A DNA stretch of 64,000 bases from Bin5 sp965232575 (GCA_965232575.1 CBDDPZ010000009.1:992001-1056000); one strand, 5' to 3'; positions 1-8,182 are shown, counted from the first letter of the stretch. A program made the numbers and translations. The notes: generated from the letters alone by a model not told the origin.

Positions 1-1
1 C

Positions 2-172
2 ACAATGCCGACTTTCATTAACGGCTTGATAGCATGCAGGTTCGAGATCCTGGCATTTAGTGAGCACACGACCTGGGAGGAGGACCCGGAGCCGGGCTCG
101 TGGGAGCACTTCAAGGCCGTCAGCCCGCCCTATCTGGCCTTCTGGACAAGGAGGAGAAGCGGAGACTCTTGA
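2..172 (+). CDS. Possible 3' end of an unrecognised gene (partial)
   Basis: An open frame runs from the left edge without a stop to a TGA at 170-172. It is 56 codons long and rich in Trp, Glu and Pro, with no domain I recognise. It is followed by a gene on the opposite strand, so it could be the tail of a gene cut by the window edge, converging on the sulfatase. An internal ATG at 3-5 would also allow a short independent peptide. The evidence is only openness over a short stretch. Confidence 0.2.
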   Translation, partial: TMPTFINGLIACRFEILAFSEHTTWEEDPEPGSWEHFKAVSPPYLAFWTRRRSGDS

Positions 173-206
173 ATGGGTTTTCGATTGAGGCTGTCCGCGC
201 CAAACG

Positions 207-1547
207 CTAAGTTGGAAGCACAAACGGATCCGCAGTCTTTTCGACCTCCTTTCTCAGTAGTTCGCGGTGCTCAGACAGTACCTCTCGATAGTCGGCCTGG
301 TAGGCCAAGTTTTCGGTTTCGCCAGGCTCGTTTTCCAGATCGAAGAGCAGTTCCGGGCGCTGACCGTGCGAGAAGGCGATATACTTGTAGTGGGCCGTGC
401 GGATCATGCGGCCCTTTTTCGATTCATCGTCCAAAAAGGCCTGCAGCTCTGTTACTACGCTTTCTCTACCTGGCAATTCAGGACCTTCGACAACGGGCCG
501 CAAACTTTCACCGTCAATTCCTGCCGGAGCCTCAATGTTTGCATAATCACAGAGTGTCGGAAAGAGGTCCAGGCCAGATGCAAGATGCGTGCTGTCCACC
601 CGGCCTGCGGGAACTACGCCCGGTAAGCGCATCACAAACGGCACTCGGACAATTTCCTCCCACAGCATCAGTTTCGTAACCCACTTGTGGGCCGCCACAC
701 CTTCGCCATGATCGCTTGTCATTACGACTAAAGTGTCGTCTGCGAGACCACTTTCCTCCAACGCGCCAAGCAACCTGCCAATCTGCTGGTCGACACGTTC
801 GGTCAAGCGGTCGTAAACATAGAGGTATCTACGCCAATCCGTCTCGTCCCAATCGTGGGTCCAACTCATCTCGGGACCGTACTCGGTGCGCTTGCGGCAG
901 AGACCGACAAACTCCGGTTCGTCGGTCAAGGGATCGAAGTTCGCTGGCAGAGGCGGCAACTCGGCGTCCGATGGAATGTCGCAAATATGATGCCACTCCA
1001 TCACCCAGTAGCAGATGTCGTGGGGATTGTGGAGCGAGGCCACCAGCAGAAAGGGCTCGTCGGCCTCGGAATCCTGCGGTCCCTGACTTCGCAGGAATTC
1101 CACGGCATGGTCTGTCCATACCGGATCTGTGTCGGCGCCCAGTTGACGCGGAATCCCTTCCGGGTATTCGTCGCAGAGGTACTCGAAGCCCTGCCTGCCC
1201 CCTACTTCCTCAATGCCTTGCCTGGGATTCGGCCCCAGATGCAGCTTGCCCGCATAGAATGGCCTGTAACCGGCCTGGCGAAAGTGTTGACCCATTGTCG
1301 TGATGGCCGGCTCGACAGCAGGTCCGTTCACCTCGACGCCGGTCCTGTGCGGCAACCTGCCGGAGAGCAGGCTGCCCCGAGAGGGACCGCAGACAGGTGA
1401 GGCGCAGTAGGCGTTTCGAAAGCTCAGCCCACTATGGACGAGTGAGTCCATGTGCGGCGTATGCAGGTGGGGATTGCCGTGCGCGCTGATCGCTGCGTGC
1501 GTCTGCTGATCGGTAAGGATTACGAGAATATTGGGACTGGAGGGCAT
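207..1547 (-). CDS. Type I sulfatase (formylglycine-dependent)
   Basis: The 446-residue protein belongs to the alkaline-phosphatase/sulfatase superfamily and hydrolyses a sulfate ester, probably on a carbohydrate. The N-terminus has the metal-binding start (PNILVILTDQQ, D13), and C53-G-P-S-R57 is the C-x-P-S-R signature whose Cys is oxidised to formylglycine. A later TSDHGEG segment fits the second metal-binding region. Length is normal for the family. No signal peptide is visible, so the enzyme appears cytoplasmic or is exported by another route. Activity would require a formylglycine-generating enzyme, not seen in this window. It stands alone on the minus strand, divergent from the aldo/keto reductase, and the neighbourhood suggests sulfated sugar catabolism. 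The substrate cannot be told from sequence. Confidence 0.93.
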   Translation of the reverse strand: MPSSPNILVILTDQQTHAAISAHGNPHLHTPHMDSLVHSGLSFRNAYCASPVCGPSRGSLLSGRLPHRTGVEVNGPAVEPAITTMGQHFRQAGYRPFYAGKLHLGPNPRQGIEEVGGRQGFEYLCDEYPEGIPRQLGADTDPVWTDHAVEFLRSQGPQDSEADEPFLLVASLHNPHDICYWVMEWHHICDIPSDAELPPLPANFDPLTDEPEFVGLCRKRTEYGPEMSWTHDWDETDWRRYLYVYDRLTERVDQQIGRLLGALEESGLADDTLVVMTSDHGEGVAAHKWVTKLMLWEEIVRVPFVMRLPGVVPAGRVDSTHLASGLDLFPTLCDYANIEAPAGIDGESLRPVVEGPELPGRESVVTELQAFLDDESKKGRMIRTAHYKYIAFSHGQRPELLFDLENEPGETENLAYQADYREVLSEHRELLRKEVEKTADPFVLPT

Positions 1548-1959
1548 GGGGCACTCTCAATTGATTATTTCAGAATATCTCACTTTACACGAAGCGTTTG
1601 CGAAAATGCTGTCGGTCGACGTCTCGGCCAAAGGACAAGCGACTTACCGGCCGGAGGCGAACGAGCCCTGTGCCCGCATGTCAGACAGTATGACAAATAT
1701 TTCCGGCCACGCCAAAGATAAGGATATGATATTTGCCGAACGACCGAAATTGACGAATCCTGAGCCTATGAAAACAGAACATTGCAGCGGGCCCTTTTCA
1801 GGAAGGAAAGCATCGGTGGTCGCACTGCCGAAGAAGTCGGTCTGCAGCCCTGAAAACTTTGCAAATTCCTGCACGATAGTGGACAATTCGCGGGTTACTC
1901 GAAAGCAGTGCGTCTCTTTAATCTATCCCTATTCAGGACTGACGTAAGGAGTCTCCTCT
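1548..1959. other. Divergent intergenic region without a recognised gene
   Basis: This 412-base spacer separates the divergent sulfatase and aldo/keto reductase genes and should hold both promoters. The reductase has a clear Shine-Dalgarno (AAGGAG, about 1947-1952). A TATGAT at 1725-1730 resembles a -10 box but has no matching -35. No terminator, RNA gene or convincing protein is seen. A 138-codon open frame across it has no recognisable domain and I do not call it. Confidence 0.5.
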
Positions 1960-2892
1960 ATGCTCATCAAATCGTTCGGAAAGCTGGGCTGGCCCGTTTC
2001 TGCGGTCGGGCTGGGCGCGTGGAATATCGGCAACCAGTGGGGCGATGTCGATGACGCGACGGCCTGGCAAACCGTGCGGGCCGCCTACGACGCCGGCATG
2101 ACCCTGTTCGACGTAGCCGAGTCCTACGGGATCCCTAACGGTCTTTCGGAAATGCGGGTGGGACGGGCACTGACCGGCGTCCGGCACAATGTGATCCTGG
2201 TCAGCAAGATCGGAAACTGGGCACAACGCACCGGCGGAGAGATTCCAAAGAACAGTGTCGACTCGATCCGCATTTCCGGCCACGCCATCCTCGGCAGGCT
2301 GCGTACCGACTGGGTGGATGTGATTCTCTGCCACAAGGGTGACCTCACCGACCCGACCGTCTACCTGGAAGGGTTCGAGGCCCTTAAGGATGAGGGCTGC
2401 CTGCGCGTTTATGGAATCTCGACTAACGATCTGGACGTGCTCAAGCGATTCAACCGAGAAGGAACCTGCAGTGTCGTCCAGGTGGACTACTCGCTCCTGA
2501 ATCGCGAGCCCGAGCAGGCGCTCCTGCCCTACTGCCAGGAGCACGGAATCGCCGTGATGGTACGGGGTCCTCTGGCCAAAGGCCTGCTCTCTGGCCGCTA
2601 CGCGAAGGGGGCAGTGTTCACAGATACCGTCCGGGCCAGCTGGAATGAAGGGGGCGCCCAGCGAGACCAGTTCGAGGCGCGTGCAGTACAGGTCGGACGG
2701 CTCAGCGAGGTCGTCTCACCAGGAGAAGAGATGGTGCAGGCCGCGATTCGCTATACCTTCAGCCATCCGGCCGTCTCGGTTTCGATCCCCGGCGCAAAGT
2801 CACCTGAGCAGGCGCGTACAAACGCTGACGCGGGCAGCCGGGCGCTCTCAGACGAAGAAGCGAACGGTCTTCGGGCGGCGATTGACGGTTAG
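1960..2892 (+). CDS. Aldo/keto reductase
   Basis: The 310-residue protein is a (beta/alpha)8-barrel NAD(P)H-dependent oxidoreductase of the AKR superfamily, reducing an aldehyde or ketone or oxidising a sugar. The catalytic tetrad is visible: D51 and Y56 in FDVAESYG, K83 in LVSKIG, and H125 in VILCHKG. The C-terminal SIPGAKSPEQ segment fits the NADP-phosphate-binding region. The ATG follows an AAGGAG at good spacing. It lies 95 bases upstream of an enolase-superfamily dehydratase-like gene on the same strand, so the two may act on the same sugar or sugar acid. This resembles the general-stress/inositol-dehydrogenase-like branch of AKRs. The substrate is unknown. Confidence 0.92.
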   Translation: MLIKSFGKLGWPVSAVGLGAWNIGNQWGDVDDATAWQTVRAAYDAGMTLFDVAESYGIPNGLSEMRVGRALTGVRHNVILVSKIGNWAQRTGGEIPKNSVDSIRISGHAILGRLRTDWVDVILCHKGDLTDPTVYLEGFEALKDEGCLRVYGISTNDLDVLKRFNREGTCSVVQVDYSLLNREPEQALLPYCQEHGIAVMVRGPLAKGLLSGRYAKGAVFTDTVRASWNEGGAQRDQFEARAVQVGRLSEVVSPGEEMVQAAIRYTFSHPAVSVSIPGAKSPEQARTNADAGSRALSDEEANGLRAAIDG

Positions 2893-2987
2893 CCCTGCCG
2901 GGAACCGTGACGTCAAAGTGTGGCGCCGGATTCGAGCACATCTTTGCCCCGGCCTTCAGGGGTGACGGGGAAGAAAAGGAAGAAGCC

Positions 2988-4151
2988 ATGAAAATAACCG
3001 ACATAAAGACCTATCCCGCTTGGGTGGGCCAGCGAAATCAGATGATCGTCAAGGTGGAAACCGACGAGGGTATACATGGTTGGGGCGAAGCAGGCTTGTC
3101 CGGCCGTGAATTGGCTGTGACAGGCGCGGTGAACCATTACCGGGCGTTCCTGATCGGCCGCGATCCGCTTCGAATGGGGGCGTTGTGGCAGGAGATGTAC
3201 CGCAGTCAATACTTCGAAGGCGGCCGCGTACTGACCGCCGCGATTTCAGCAATTGACATTGCCCTGTACGATATCGCCGGCAAGGCGCTCAACGTTCCCG
3301 TGTACCAGCTGTTAGGAGGAAAACAGCGGGAGCTGGTTCCATGCTTCGCCTCGACCGGAGGATCAAGCAAAGAAGAGTTGATCGAAAAAGTACAAATGCT
3401 TGTGGACTTGGGTTGGCCCGCCATCAGGGCCGGCCGCAGCCCCTCCGGCGATGAGGGAGAACCCGACTATATTTTCGAACCGCGCGAATCTCTGGGCATA
3501 ACTGCCCAATGGCTGACTGCCGTGCGCGAAGCGATCGGTCCCGAACCGGTCATGGGCATCGACTATCACCACCGCTTAAGTGTGGCCGAGGCCGCGTCTT
3601 TCTGTCAGCGCATGCCTTCCGGCACGCTTGACTTTCTTGAAGAACCGATACGTGACGAGACGCCGGAGGCCTACGAAGCGCTCCGAAGCATGACTGACGT
3701 TCCCTTTGCAATCGGCGAAGAGTTCTCCAGCAAGTGGCAGTTCCTGCCCTACATCGAGCGGGGCATCACGCAGTTCGCGCGCATCGATGTCTGCAACGTG
3801 GGCGGTTTGACCGAGGCGGTAAAGGTGGCGGCCATGGCAGAGGCTCACTACATTGACCTGATGCCCCACAACCCGCTCGGACCCATCTGCAGCGCGGCGA
3901 CCGTTCACCTGGCCGCGGCCGTGCCGAATTTTGCCTGGCTGGAGGTGCGCGTCTCCCCGACGGAGGAAGGCAAGTTCTACGACGAAGACTGGTTTCCCGC
4001 GCAGCCGGAGTTGGACGGCTACTATTACGTCGTGCCTGACGGCCCGGGGCTCGGCGTAGAGTTTAACGAGGAACGGGCGCAGGCGGAGGAGTTCCGCTTC
4101 TGGGAAGCGCCTCATCTGAGGCGCCGGGACGGATCATATACAAACTGGTAG
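2988..4151 (+). CDS. Enolase-superfamily sugar-acid dehydratase (galactonate dehydratase-like)
   Basis: The 387-residue protein has the N-terminal capping domain and C-terminal barrel of the mandelate racemase/muconate lactonizing group. Metal and base residues are visible: D192 and H194 in GIDYHHR, E218/E219 in FLEEPI, E244/E245 in IGEE, and H294 in LMPHNPLGP. The DxH spacing and the PHNPLGP motif match D-galactonate/mannonate dehydratase-like members, which abstract a proton alpha to a carboxylate and eliminate water to give 2-keto-3-deoxy acids. I chose the ATG at 2988 because AGGAAG lies just upstream and the protein then starts MKITDIKTY, typical for the family; the frame is open farther upstream. 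Neighbours (reductase, VOC protein, sulfatase) fit sugar-acid catabolism. The exact substrate is not decidable. Confidence 0.88.
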   Translation: MKITDIKTYPAWVGQRNQMIVKVETDEGIHGWGEAGLSGRELAVTGAVNHYRAFLIGRDPLRMGALWQEMYRSQYFEGGRVLTAAISAIDIALYDIAGKALNVPVYQLLGGKQRELVPCFASTGGSSKEELIEKVQMLVDLGWPAIRAGRSPSGDEGEPDYIFEPRESLGITAQWLTAVREAIGPEPVMGIDYHHRLSVAEAASFCQRMPSGTLDFLEEPIRDETPEAYEALRSMTDVPFAIGEEFSSKWQFLPYIERGITQFARIDVCNVGGLTEAVKVAAMAEAHYIDLMPHNPLGPICSAATVHLAAAVPNFAWLEVRVSPTEEGKFYDEDWFPAQPELDGYYYVVPDGPGLGVEFNEERAQAEEFRFWEAPHLRRRDGSYTNW

Positions 4152-4244
4152 GCGGAGAGGCACAGCGGTGCAGCGTACGAAAAAGGCCGGTAGACAGAAT
4201 CACGCCTTTAACTGCGCTCCGCAATTTCGGGGGCGGAATCTCCC

Positions 4245-4655
4245 ATGAACATTAAACAGGCAGTGCCATTCTTCAAGGTTTCGGACATGAGAGCGTCGGT
4301 CCGCTTCTATGTGGGCGGATTAGGCTGCGAAATCAGTCAAAAGTGGGAGCCTGACGGACAACTGCGTTGGTGCTGGCTGACCCTGGGAAATGCCGCGCTG
4401 ATGCTGCAACAGTTCTCTACCTCGGGACATGATTCCTGGCGCCCGTCGGGGAAAGTAGGCGAGGGTGTTACCACCGTCTTCATCTGCGGCGACGCTTTGC
4501 AACTTTACAGACAGTTCAAGGCCCGCGGGCTCGATGCTTCGCAGCCTTTTGTCAGCAACGGAATGTGGCTCACCTCGCTGACCGACCCGGATGGTTACCG
4601 GCTCGACTTCGAAAGCGATACCGACGTACCAGAAGGCACGCGACTTCAGATTTGA
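4245..4655 (+). CDS. VOC (glyoxalase/bleomycin-resistance) family protein
   Basis: The 136-residue protein has the VOC pattern: an N-terminal beta-alpha-beta unit (AVPFFKVSDMRASVRFY) and a second half ending TDPDGYRLDFES, where the Glu is a typical metal ligand. Members bind a divalent metal and act on small molecules (isomerases, dioxygenases, resistance proteins). It is the last gene of the short accessory group before the lysine operon, and the promoter of the lysine operon overlaps its stop codon. Function is unknown beyond the fold. Confidence 0.85.
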   Translation: MNIKQAVPFFKVSDMRASVRFYVGGLGCEISQKWEPDGQLRWCWLTLGNAALMLQQFSTSGHDSWRPSGKVGEGVTTVFICGDALQLYRQFKARGLDASQPFVSNGMWLTSLTDPDGYRLDFESDTDVPEGTRLQI

Positions 4656-4680
4656 CAACTTCATCCGGCAACTGTATTAT
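4652..4680 (+). promoter_or_regulatory. Sigma-70-type promoter of the lysine operon
   Basis: TTGACA at 4652-4657, a 17-base spacer and TATTAT at 4675-4680 make a near-consensus housekeeping promoter. The -35 box overlaps the stop codon of the VOC gene. The expected start of transcription is near 4687, giving an untranslated leader of about 248 bases before homocitrate synthase that contains the leader peptide and terminator described below. Confidence 0.75.
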
Positions 4681-4760
4681 TGTGTCTTGTTGAGATTGAA
4701 GGCGCGGGGAGATTCTGAAACGGGGATTCCTCAGGTCCTCGTTAGCGGACAGATCAGCGG

Positions 4761-4826
4761 ATGAGAAACCAAGTCGTTCCGTCCCAGTTGCACTGCATAA
4801 AGAGCAAGAAGCGAAATCCAGACTGA
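4761..4826 (+). CDS. Lysine-rich leader peptide of the lysine operon
   Basis: A 21-codon open frame (ATG 4761, TGA 4824-4826) lies inside the leader of the lysine operon. Codons 14-18 read Lys-Ser-Lys-Lys-Arg (AAG AGC AAG AAG CGA, 4800-4814), so three lysine codons fall just before a competing RNA hairpin. This is the architecture of attenuator leader peptides whose control codons match the pathway product. The ribosome-binding site is weak (CAGCGG just before the ATG), which is the main reservation. The idea is strengthened by the promoter upstream and the terminator downstream. Confidence 0.65.
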   Translation: MRNQVVPSQLHCIKSKKRNPD

Positions 4827-4903
4827 CCTGTCTGTAGTTTGCGCCTGCTCAGATGTTGCAACAGTTGCGACCGGCCATTCCAGACGGGATGGACCGGTTT
4901 TTT
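4819..4903 (+). promoter_or_regulatory. Transcription attenuator (competing hairpins) of the lysine operon
   Basis: Segment 1, CAGAC (4819-4823, overlapping the last leader codons), pairs with GTCTG (4830-4834). The same downstream arm, CCTGTCTG (4827-4834), can instead pair with CAGACGGG (4881-4888; eight pairs, one G-U), which is the loop and upper 3' arm of the terminator. A ribosome stalled at the lysine codons would cover segment 1 and free segment 2 to block the terminator. A ribosome finishing the peptide would let the terminator form. Positions and pairings are seen in the sequence; the mechanism is inferred. Confidence 0.6.
4870..4903 (+). terminator. Rho-independent terminator inside the lysine leader
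   Basis: A 12-bp stem (4870-4881 with 4886-4898, one G-U pair and a bulged A at 4893) closes a four-base loop AGAC and is followed directly by a run of six T (4898-4903). It lies only about 30 bases before the start codon of homocitrate synthase, too close to leave room for a separate promoter. It must therefore be read through for operon expression and acts as an attenuator rather than as the end of the upstream gene. Confidence 0.8.
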
Positions 4904-4934
4904 GTTGCCATAGAAGATCGCCTGGAGCACAAGC

Positions 4935-6092
4935 ATGAGTCTTGAAAACTTTGCCATTATTGAATCTACCCTGCGAGAGGGAGAACAGTTCGCCAATGCA
5001 TTCTTCGACAGCGGGCAAAAGGACGAAATCGCCCGCCTGCTGGATGCCTTCGGCGTCGAATACCTGGAGTTGACCTCGCCGGCAGCCAGCCCGCAGAGCC
5101 GCGCGGACTGCTCGCGAATCGCAGGTCTGGGTCTGAGAACGAAGCTGCTCACCCATACGCGCTGCCATCTGGACGATGCCCGCTTGGCGGTTGACACCGG
5201 CGTTGACGGCATCGATGTTCTTTTCGGAACAAGCAGTTATCTGCGCGAATTCTCCCATGGCAAGTCGATCCGGGAGATAATCGACAGCGCTGTGCAGGTT
5301 ATCGAATTCATTAAGAGCCAAGGTCTCGAAGTGCGTTTCAGCAGCGAGGACTCTTTCCGCAGCGATCTGGTCGATCTATTGACTGTCTACCGGGAGGTTG
5401 ATCAGATCGGTGTAAACCGCGTGGGAATCGCCGACACTGTCGGAGTCGCCACGCCCCTGCAGGTGCATGACTTAGTGAGGACCTTGCGCGGCGTCGTTTC
5501 GTGCGATATCGAATTTCACGGCCACAACGATACGGGTTGCGCGATCGCCAACTCCTACTGTGCGCTGGCCGCCGGCGCCACGCATGTTGATACTTCCGTG
5601 CTAGGCATTGGCGAGCGCAACGGCATTACGCCCCTGGGCGGCCTGGTTGCCCGCATGTACGCGCACGACCCGGAGCAGATTCGCAACAAGTACAACCTGC
5701 CGATGTTGCGGGAAGTGGAGAACCTGGTAGCCGAGATCGTGGGCGTTGACGTGCCCTTCAACAATTACATCACCGGCTACACCGCCTTCACGCACAAGGC
5801 GGGGATTCATGCCAAGGCGATCCTGAATAACCCCGACACGTACGAGATCCTGGATCCGGAGGACTTCGGCCTGACTCGCTATCTGCACATTGCACACCGT
5901 CTCACCGGCTGGAACGCGGTCAAACAGCGTGCCGAACAGCTCCGGCTGGATCTGACCGATCCGCAGGTGAAAGAGGTGACCGCGCACATTAAACTGGAGG
6001 CAGACCAGCGGAAGCTCAGCCTGGATGATGTGGATGTGTTGCTGCGCGAGTACCACAGCCGCGCGGTGACGGTAGCGCCCCCGCCCGCGTAA
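4935..6092 (+). CDS. lys20: Homocitrate synthase
   Basis: The 385-residue enzyme condenses 2-oxoglutarate with acetyl-CoA to homocitrate, the first step of the alpha-aminoadipate lysine route. It has the DRE-TIM metallolyase fold: STLREGEQ with R14, an NRVGIADTVG segment, and the metal-binding H195-G-H197-N-D motif. NRVGIAD and the HGHND context resemble homocitrate synthase more than isopropylmalate synthase, and the protein lacks the C-terminal allosteric domain of LeuA. The following homoaconitase and LysW genes confirm the pathway. It is the first gene of the operon, behind the attenuator, and its SD is CTGGAG. Such enzymes are commonly feedback-inhibited by lysine. Confidence 0.95.
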   Translation: MSLENFAIIESTLREGEQFANAFFDSGQKDEIARLLDAFGVEYLELTSPAASPQSRADCSRIAGLGLRTKLLTHTRCHLDDARLAVDTGVDGIDVLFGTSSYLREFSHGKSIREIIDSAVQVIEFIKSQGLEVRFSSEDSFRSDLVDLLTVYREVDQIGVNRVGIADTVGVATPLQVHDLVRTLRGVVSCDIEFHGHNDTGCAIANSYCALAAGATHVDTSVLGIGERNGITPLGGLVARMYAHDPEQIRNKYNLPMLREVENLVAEIVGVDVPFNNYITGYTAFTHKAGIHAKAILNNPDTYEILDPEDFGLTRYLHIAHRLTGWNAVKQRAEQLRLDLTDPQVKEVTAHIKLEADQRKLSLDDVDVLLREYHSRAVTVAPPPA

Positions 6093-6103
6093 GGGGATTT
6101 GAG

Positions 6104-7471
6104 ATGAACAAACAGTCACCTTCCCCACTTGCGGCGGGGCAGGGGGACACAGTCGGTTTCGAAGCCCAGACATTCGCCCAAAAGGCGCTCGCCCGGGCAG
6201 CCGGCTGTGATAGAGTCGAAGTCGGCGAAGTTGTGGACGTGCAACCCGACGTGGTGCTGAGCCACGACAACACGGCCGCTATTCGTGAGATCTGGCAACA
6301 GTTCGGGCAGGACCGCGTAGCTATCCCCGAGAAGCTGGCGATCACGTTGGACCACGCTGTGCCGGCACCGACGACCCGTCACGCGCAGAATCACGCCGAA
6401 ATCCGCGCATTCGTGCGGGAGCAGGGCATCCGCCACTTCTTTGAAGTGGGAAGGGGGATCTGCCACCAGGTTCTCAGCGAGGAAGCGCTGGTATTGCCGG
6501 GCCAAATGATCCTCGGCGCGGACAGCCACACCCCGCACTTCGGCTGGTTGGGCGCGTTTGGCGCAGGCATAGGCCGCAGCGAGGTCGCCGCTCTCTGGGC
6601 GACGGGGGAGCTATGGCTGCGCGTGCCGGCGTCGATAAAGATCGTCCTGGAGGGCGAATTGCCGAAAGGCGTCACTGCCAAGGACTTCGCCCTGCGCATC
6701 ATCGGTGATTGGGGCGCTGACGGCGGCCTGTACGCCTCAGTCGAATTTTGCGGCGCCGGCATCGAGGCGATGAGCGTCGATTCGCGCATGGCGCTTGCGA
6801 ATATGATGGCCGAGTTCGGCGCGAAGTCTTCTTACATCCCTGCGGATGGCGCTACGCTTGCTTACCTGAAAAAGGCCTTGCAGCGGCGGGCGTCAAAGGA
6901 TGAGGACGGAGTGGAAGCTGGCGATCACTTGCCGGACCTTGCGGGACTGGGCATCTACCCGGATGAGCGTGCTGTCTACAGCGTAACCTACCGCTACGGC
7001 GGCGATGACCTGGAGCCCACCGTCTCTTGCCCGCACACGGTGGACAACGTCGCCCCGCTATCGGCGGTAGCCGGGATTCGGGTGCAGCAGGCGTTTATCG
7101 GTACCTGCACAAACGGGCGCCTTGAAGATATCGCCGAGGCGGCCGAGATTGTGCGGGGCCGCCGGGTGGCTGCAGGCACGCGCATGCTGGTGATCCCCGC
7201 TTCCAGCCTGGTGTTGCAGGAAAGCTTGGAACGCGGCTACATTCAGGCGCTCGTCGCCGCCGGCGCCGCCATTGGGACGCCGGGGTGCGGACCTTGCATG
7301 GGCAACCATATGGGTGTGCCGGCAACGGGGGAAGTTACTATCTCGAGCGCTAACCGCAACTTCCGCGGACGCATGGGCACAACCGATGCCGAGATCTATT
7401 TGGCGAGTCCGGCTGTGGTGGCGGCATCGGCGGTTGCGGGCAGGATTGCCGATCCCAGGGACGTTGTCTGA
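6104..7471 (+). CDS. lysT: Homoaconitase large subunit
   Basis: The 455-residue protein is an aconitase-family large subunit. With the small subunit it converts homocitrate to homoisocitrate through homoaconitate. Iron-sulfur ligands are visible in GTCTNGR and in the CGPC pair of GTPGCGPCMG, and the N-terminal half carries the DNTA and LGADSHTPHFG substrate-loop motifs. It begins 11 bases after homocitrate synthase with SD AAGGGG, so it is clearly cotranscribed. The family also includes isopropylmalate isomerase (LeuC), but a separate LeuC lies at 37.5 kb, so the lysine role is the better fit. Confidence 0.93.
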   Translation: MNKQSPSPLAAGQGDTVGFEAQTFAQKALARAAGCDRVEVGEVVDVQPDVVLSHDNTAAIREIWQQFGQDRVAIPEKLAITLDHAVPAPTTRHAQNHAEIRAFVREQGIRHFFEVGRGICHQVLSEEALVLPGQMILGADSHTPHFGWLGAFGAGIGRSEVAALWATGELWLRVPASIKIVLEGELPKGVTAKDFALRIIGDWGADGGLYASVEFCGAGIEAMSVDSRMALANMMAEFGAKSSYIPADGATLAYLKKALQRRASKDEDGVEAGDHLPDLAGLGIYPDERAVYSVTYRYGGDDLEPTVSCPHTVDNVAPLSAVAGIRVQQAFIGTCTNGRLEDIAEAAEIVRGRRVAAGTRMLVIPASSLVLQESLERGYIQALVAAGAAIGTPGCGPCMGNHMGVPATGEVTISSANRNFRGRMGTTDAEIYLASPAVVAASAVAGRIADPRDVV

Positions 7472-7475
7472 GGAA

Positions 7476-7545
7476 CGATACGGCAGTAGCTAGTTTTTAG
7501 TAGCCAGTTTTCAGTAACGGCAACGGCGGGGGCCACTGAAAACTG
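7476..7545 (+). repeat. Intergenic repeat C, copy 1 (direct repeat plus foldback)
   Basis: The first 42 bases (7476-7517) are identical to 8036-8077 on the other side of the small-subunit gene. Within this copy CAGTTTTCAGT (7505-7515) is the exact inverted complement of ACTGAAAACTG (7535-7545), so the element can fold into an 11-bp hairpin. It sits right after the homoaconitase large-subunit stop. It looks like a short mobile or duplicated palindromic element; there is no strong T-run, so termination is not expected. Confidence 0.85.
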
Positions 7546-7561
7546 CCGTGGAGGAAGTAAA

Positions 7562-8053
7562 ATGATTCGGGGCAGAGCCTGGAAATACGGCGACAATGTC
7601 GACACCGATGTGCTGTTTCCAGGCAAATATACTTATACCGCTAAAGGACGAGACGAAATCGCCAGCCACGCGCTGGAAGATTTGGATCCCGCCTTTGCCT
7701 CCAACGTACGCGACGGCGATCTGATCATAGGCGGCCGCAACTTTGGTTGCGGCTCCAGCCGGGAACAAGCCGCGACATGTCTCGTCTACAATGGAGTCGG
7801 CGCGGTGATCGCGCACAGCTTTGCGCGGATCTTCTACCGCAACGCCATCAATAACGGCCTGCTTGCAATCGTCTGCCCGGAAGCCGCGCAGGCTATCCAA
7901 GGGCAGGAAATCGTTTCTGTCGACCTGGAGTGGAGGGTAATCGAGTGCGCGTCGGGCAGCTTCAGGTTCCCTGCTCTGAGCGCGACCGTGCGGGACATTT
8001 TGGAGGCAGGCGGACTCGTTGAGCAGGTCAAACGGCGATACGGCAGTAGCTAG
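7562..8053 (+). CDS. lysU: Homoaconitase small subunit
   Basis: The 163-residue protein is the swivel domain of a two-subunit aconitase-like hydratase. The YGDNVDTDVLFPGKY motif near the N-terminus and GRNFGCGSSREQA are the hallmark substrate-binding segments. It pairs with the large subunit just upstream for homocitrate isomerisation in lysine synthesis. The last codons (RYGSS) and the TAG stop lie inside copy 2 of the 42-base repeat, so the native C-terminus may have been replaced by repeat-encoded residues. The start follows GGAGGAAG. Confidence 0.93.
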   Translation: MIRGRAWKYGDNVDTDVLFPGKYTYTAKGRDEIASHALEDLDPAFASNVRDGDLIIGGRNFGCGSSREQAATCLVYNGVGAVIAHSFARIFYRNAINNGLLAIVCPEAAQAIQGQEIVSVDLEWRVIECASGSFRFPALSATVRDILEAGGLVEQVKRRYGSS

Positions 8054-8124
8054 TTTTTAGTAGCCAGTTTTCAGTAATTGCAACGGCAACGGCGGAGTCC
8101 ACTAAAAACTGAAAACTAAAAACG
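8036..8124 (+). repeat. Intergenic repeat C, copy 2
   Basis: This copy begins inside the 3' end of the homoaconitase small-subunit gene; 8036-8077 is identical to 7476-7517. AGTTTTCAGT (8066-8075) is complementary to ACTGAAAACT (8108-8117), and GTTTTTAGT (8053-8061) to ACTAAAAAC (8115-8123), giving overlapping foldbacks. Together with copy 1 it brackets the small-subunit gene as a direct repeat 560 bases apart. Confidence 0.85.
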
Positions 8125-8182
8125 GCCGTTTAGGAATCTAATATATTGACAAGCGAGTCAATCAATCATTGGGAGAGGTGGA

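Noticed and set aside
1531..1947. 138-codon frame between sulfatase and aldo/keto reductase
   Set aside because: No domain, unusual composition, no ribosome site, and it occupies the expected divergent promoter region.
4687..4934. T-box or lysine riboswitch in the lysine leader
   Set aside because: A GGGATGG-ACC stretch resembles the T-box motif only loosely, no specifier stem or L-box core is seen, and the leader-peptide model explains more of the structure.
8146..8168. TTGACA before lysW as an internal promoter
   Set aside because: No acceptable -10 box lies 16-18 bases downstream; lysW is more simply read from the upstream promoter.
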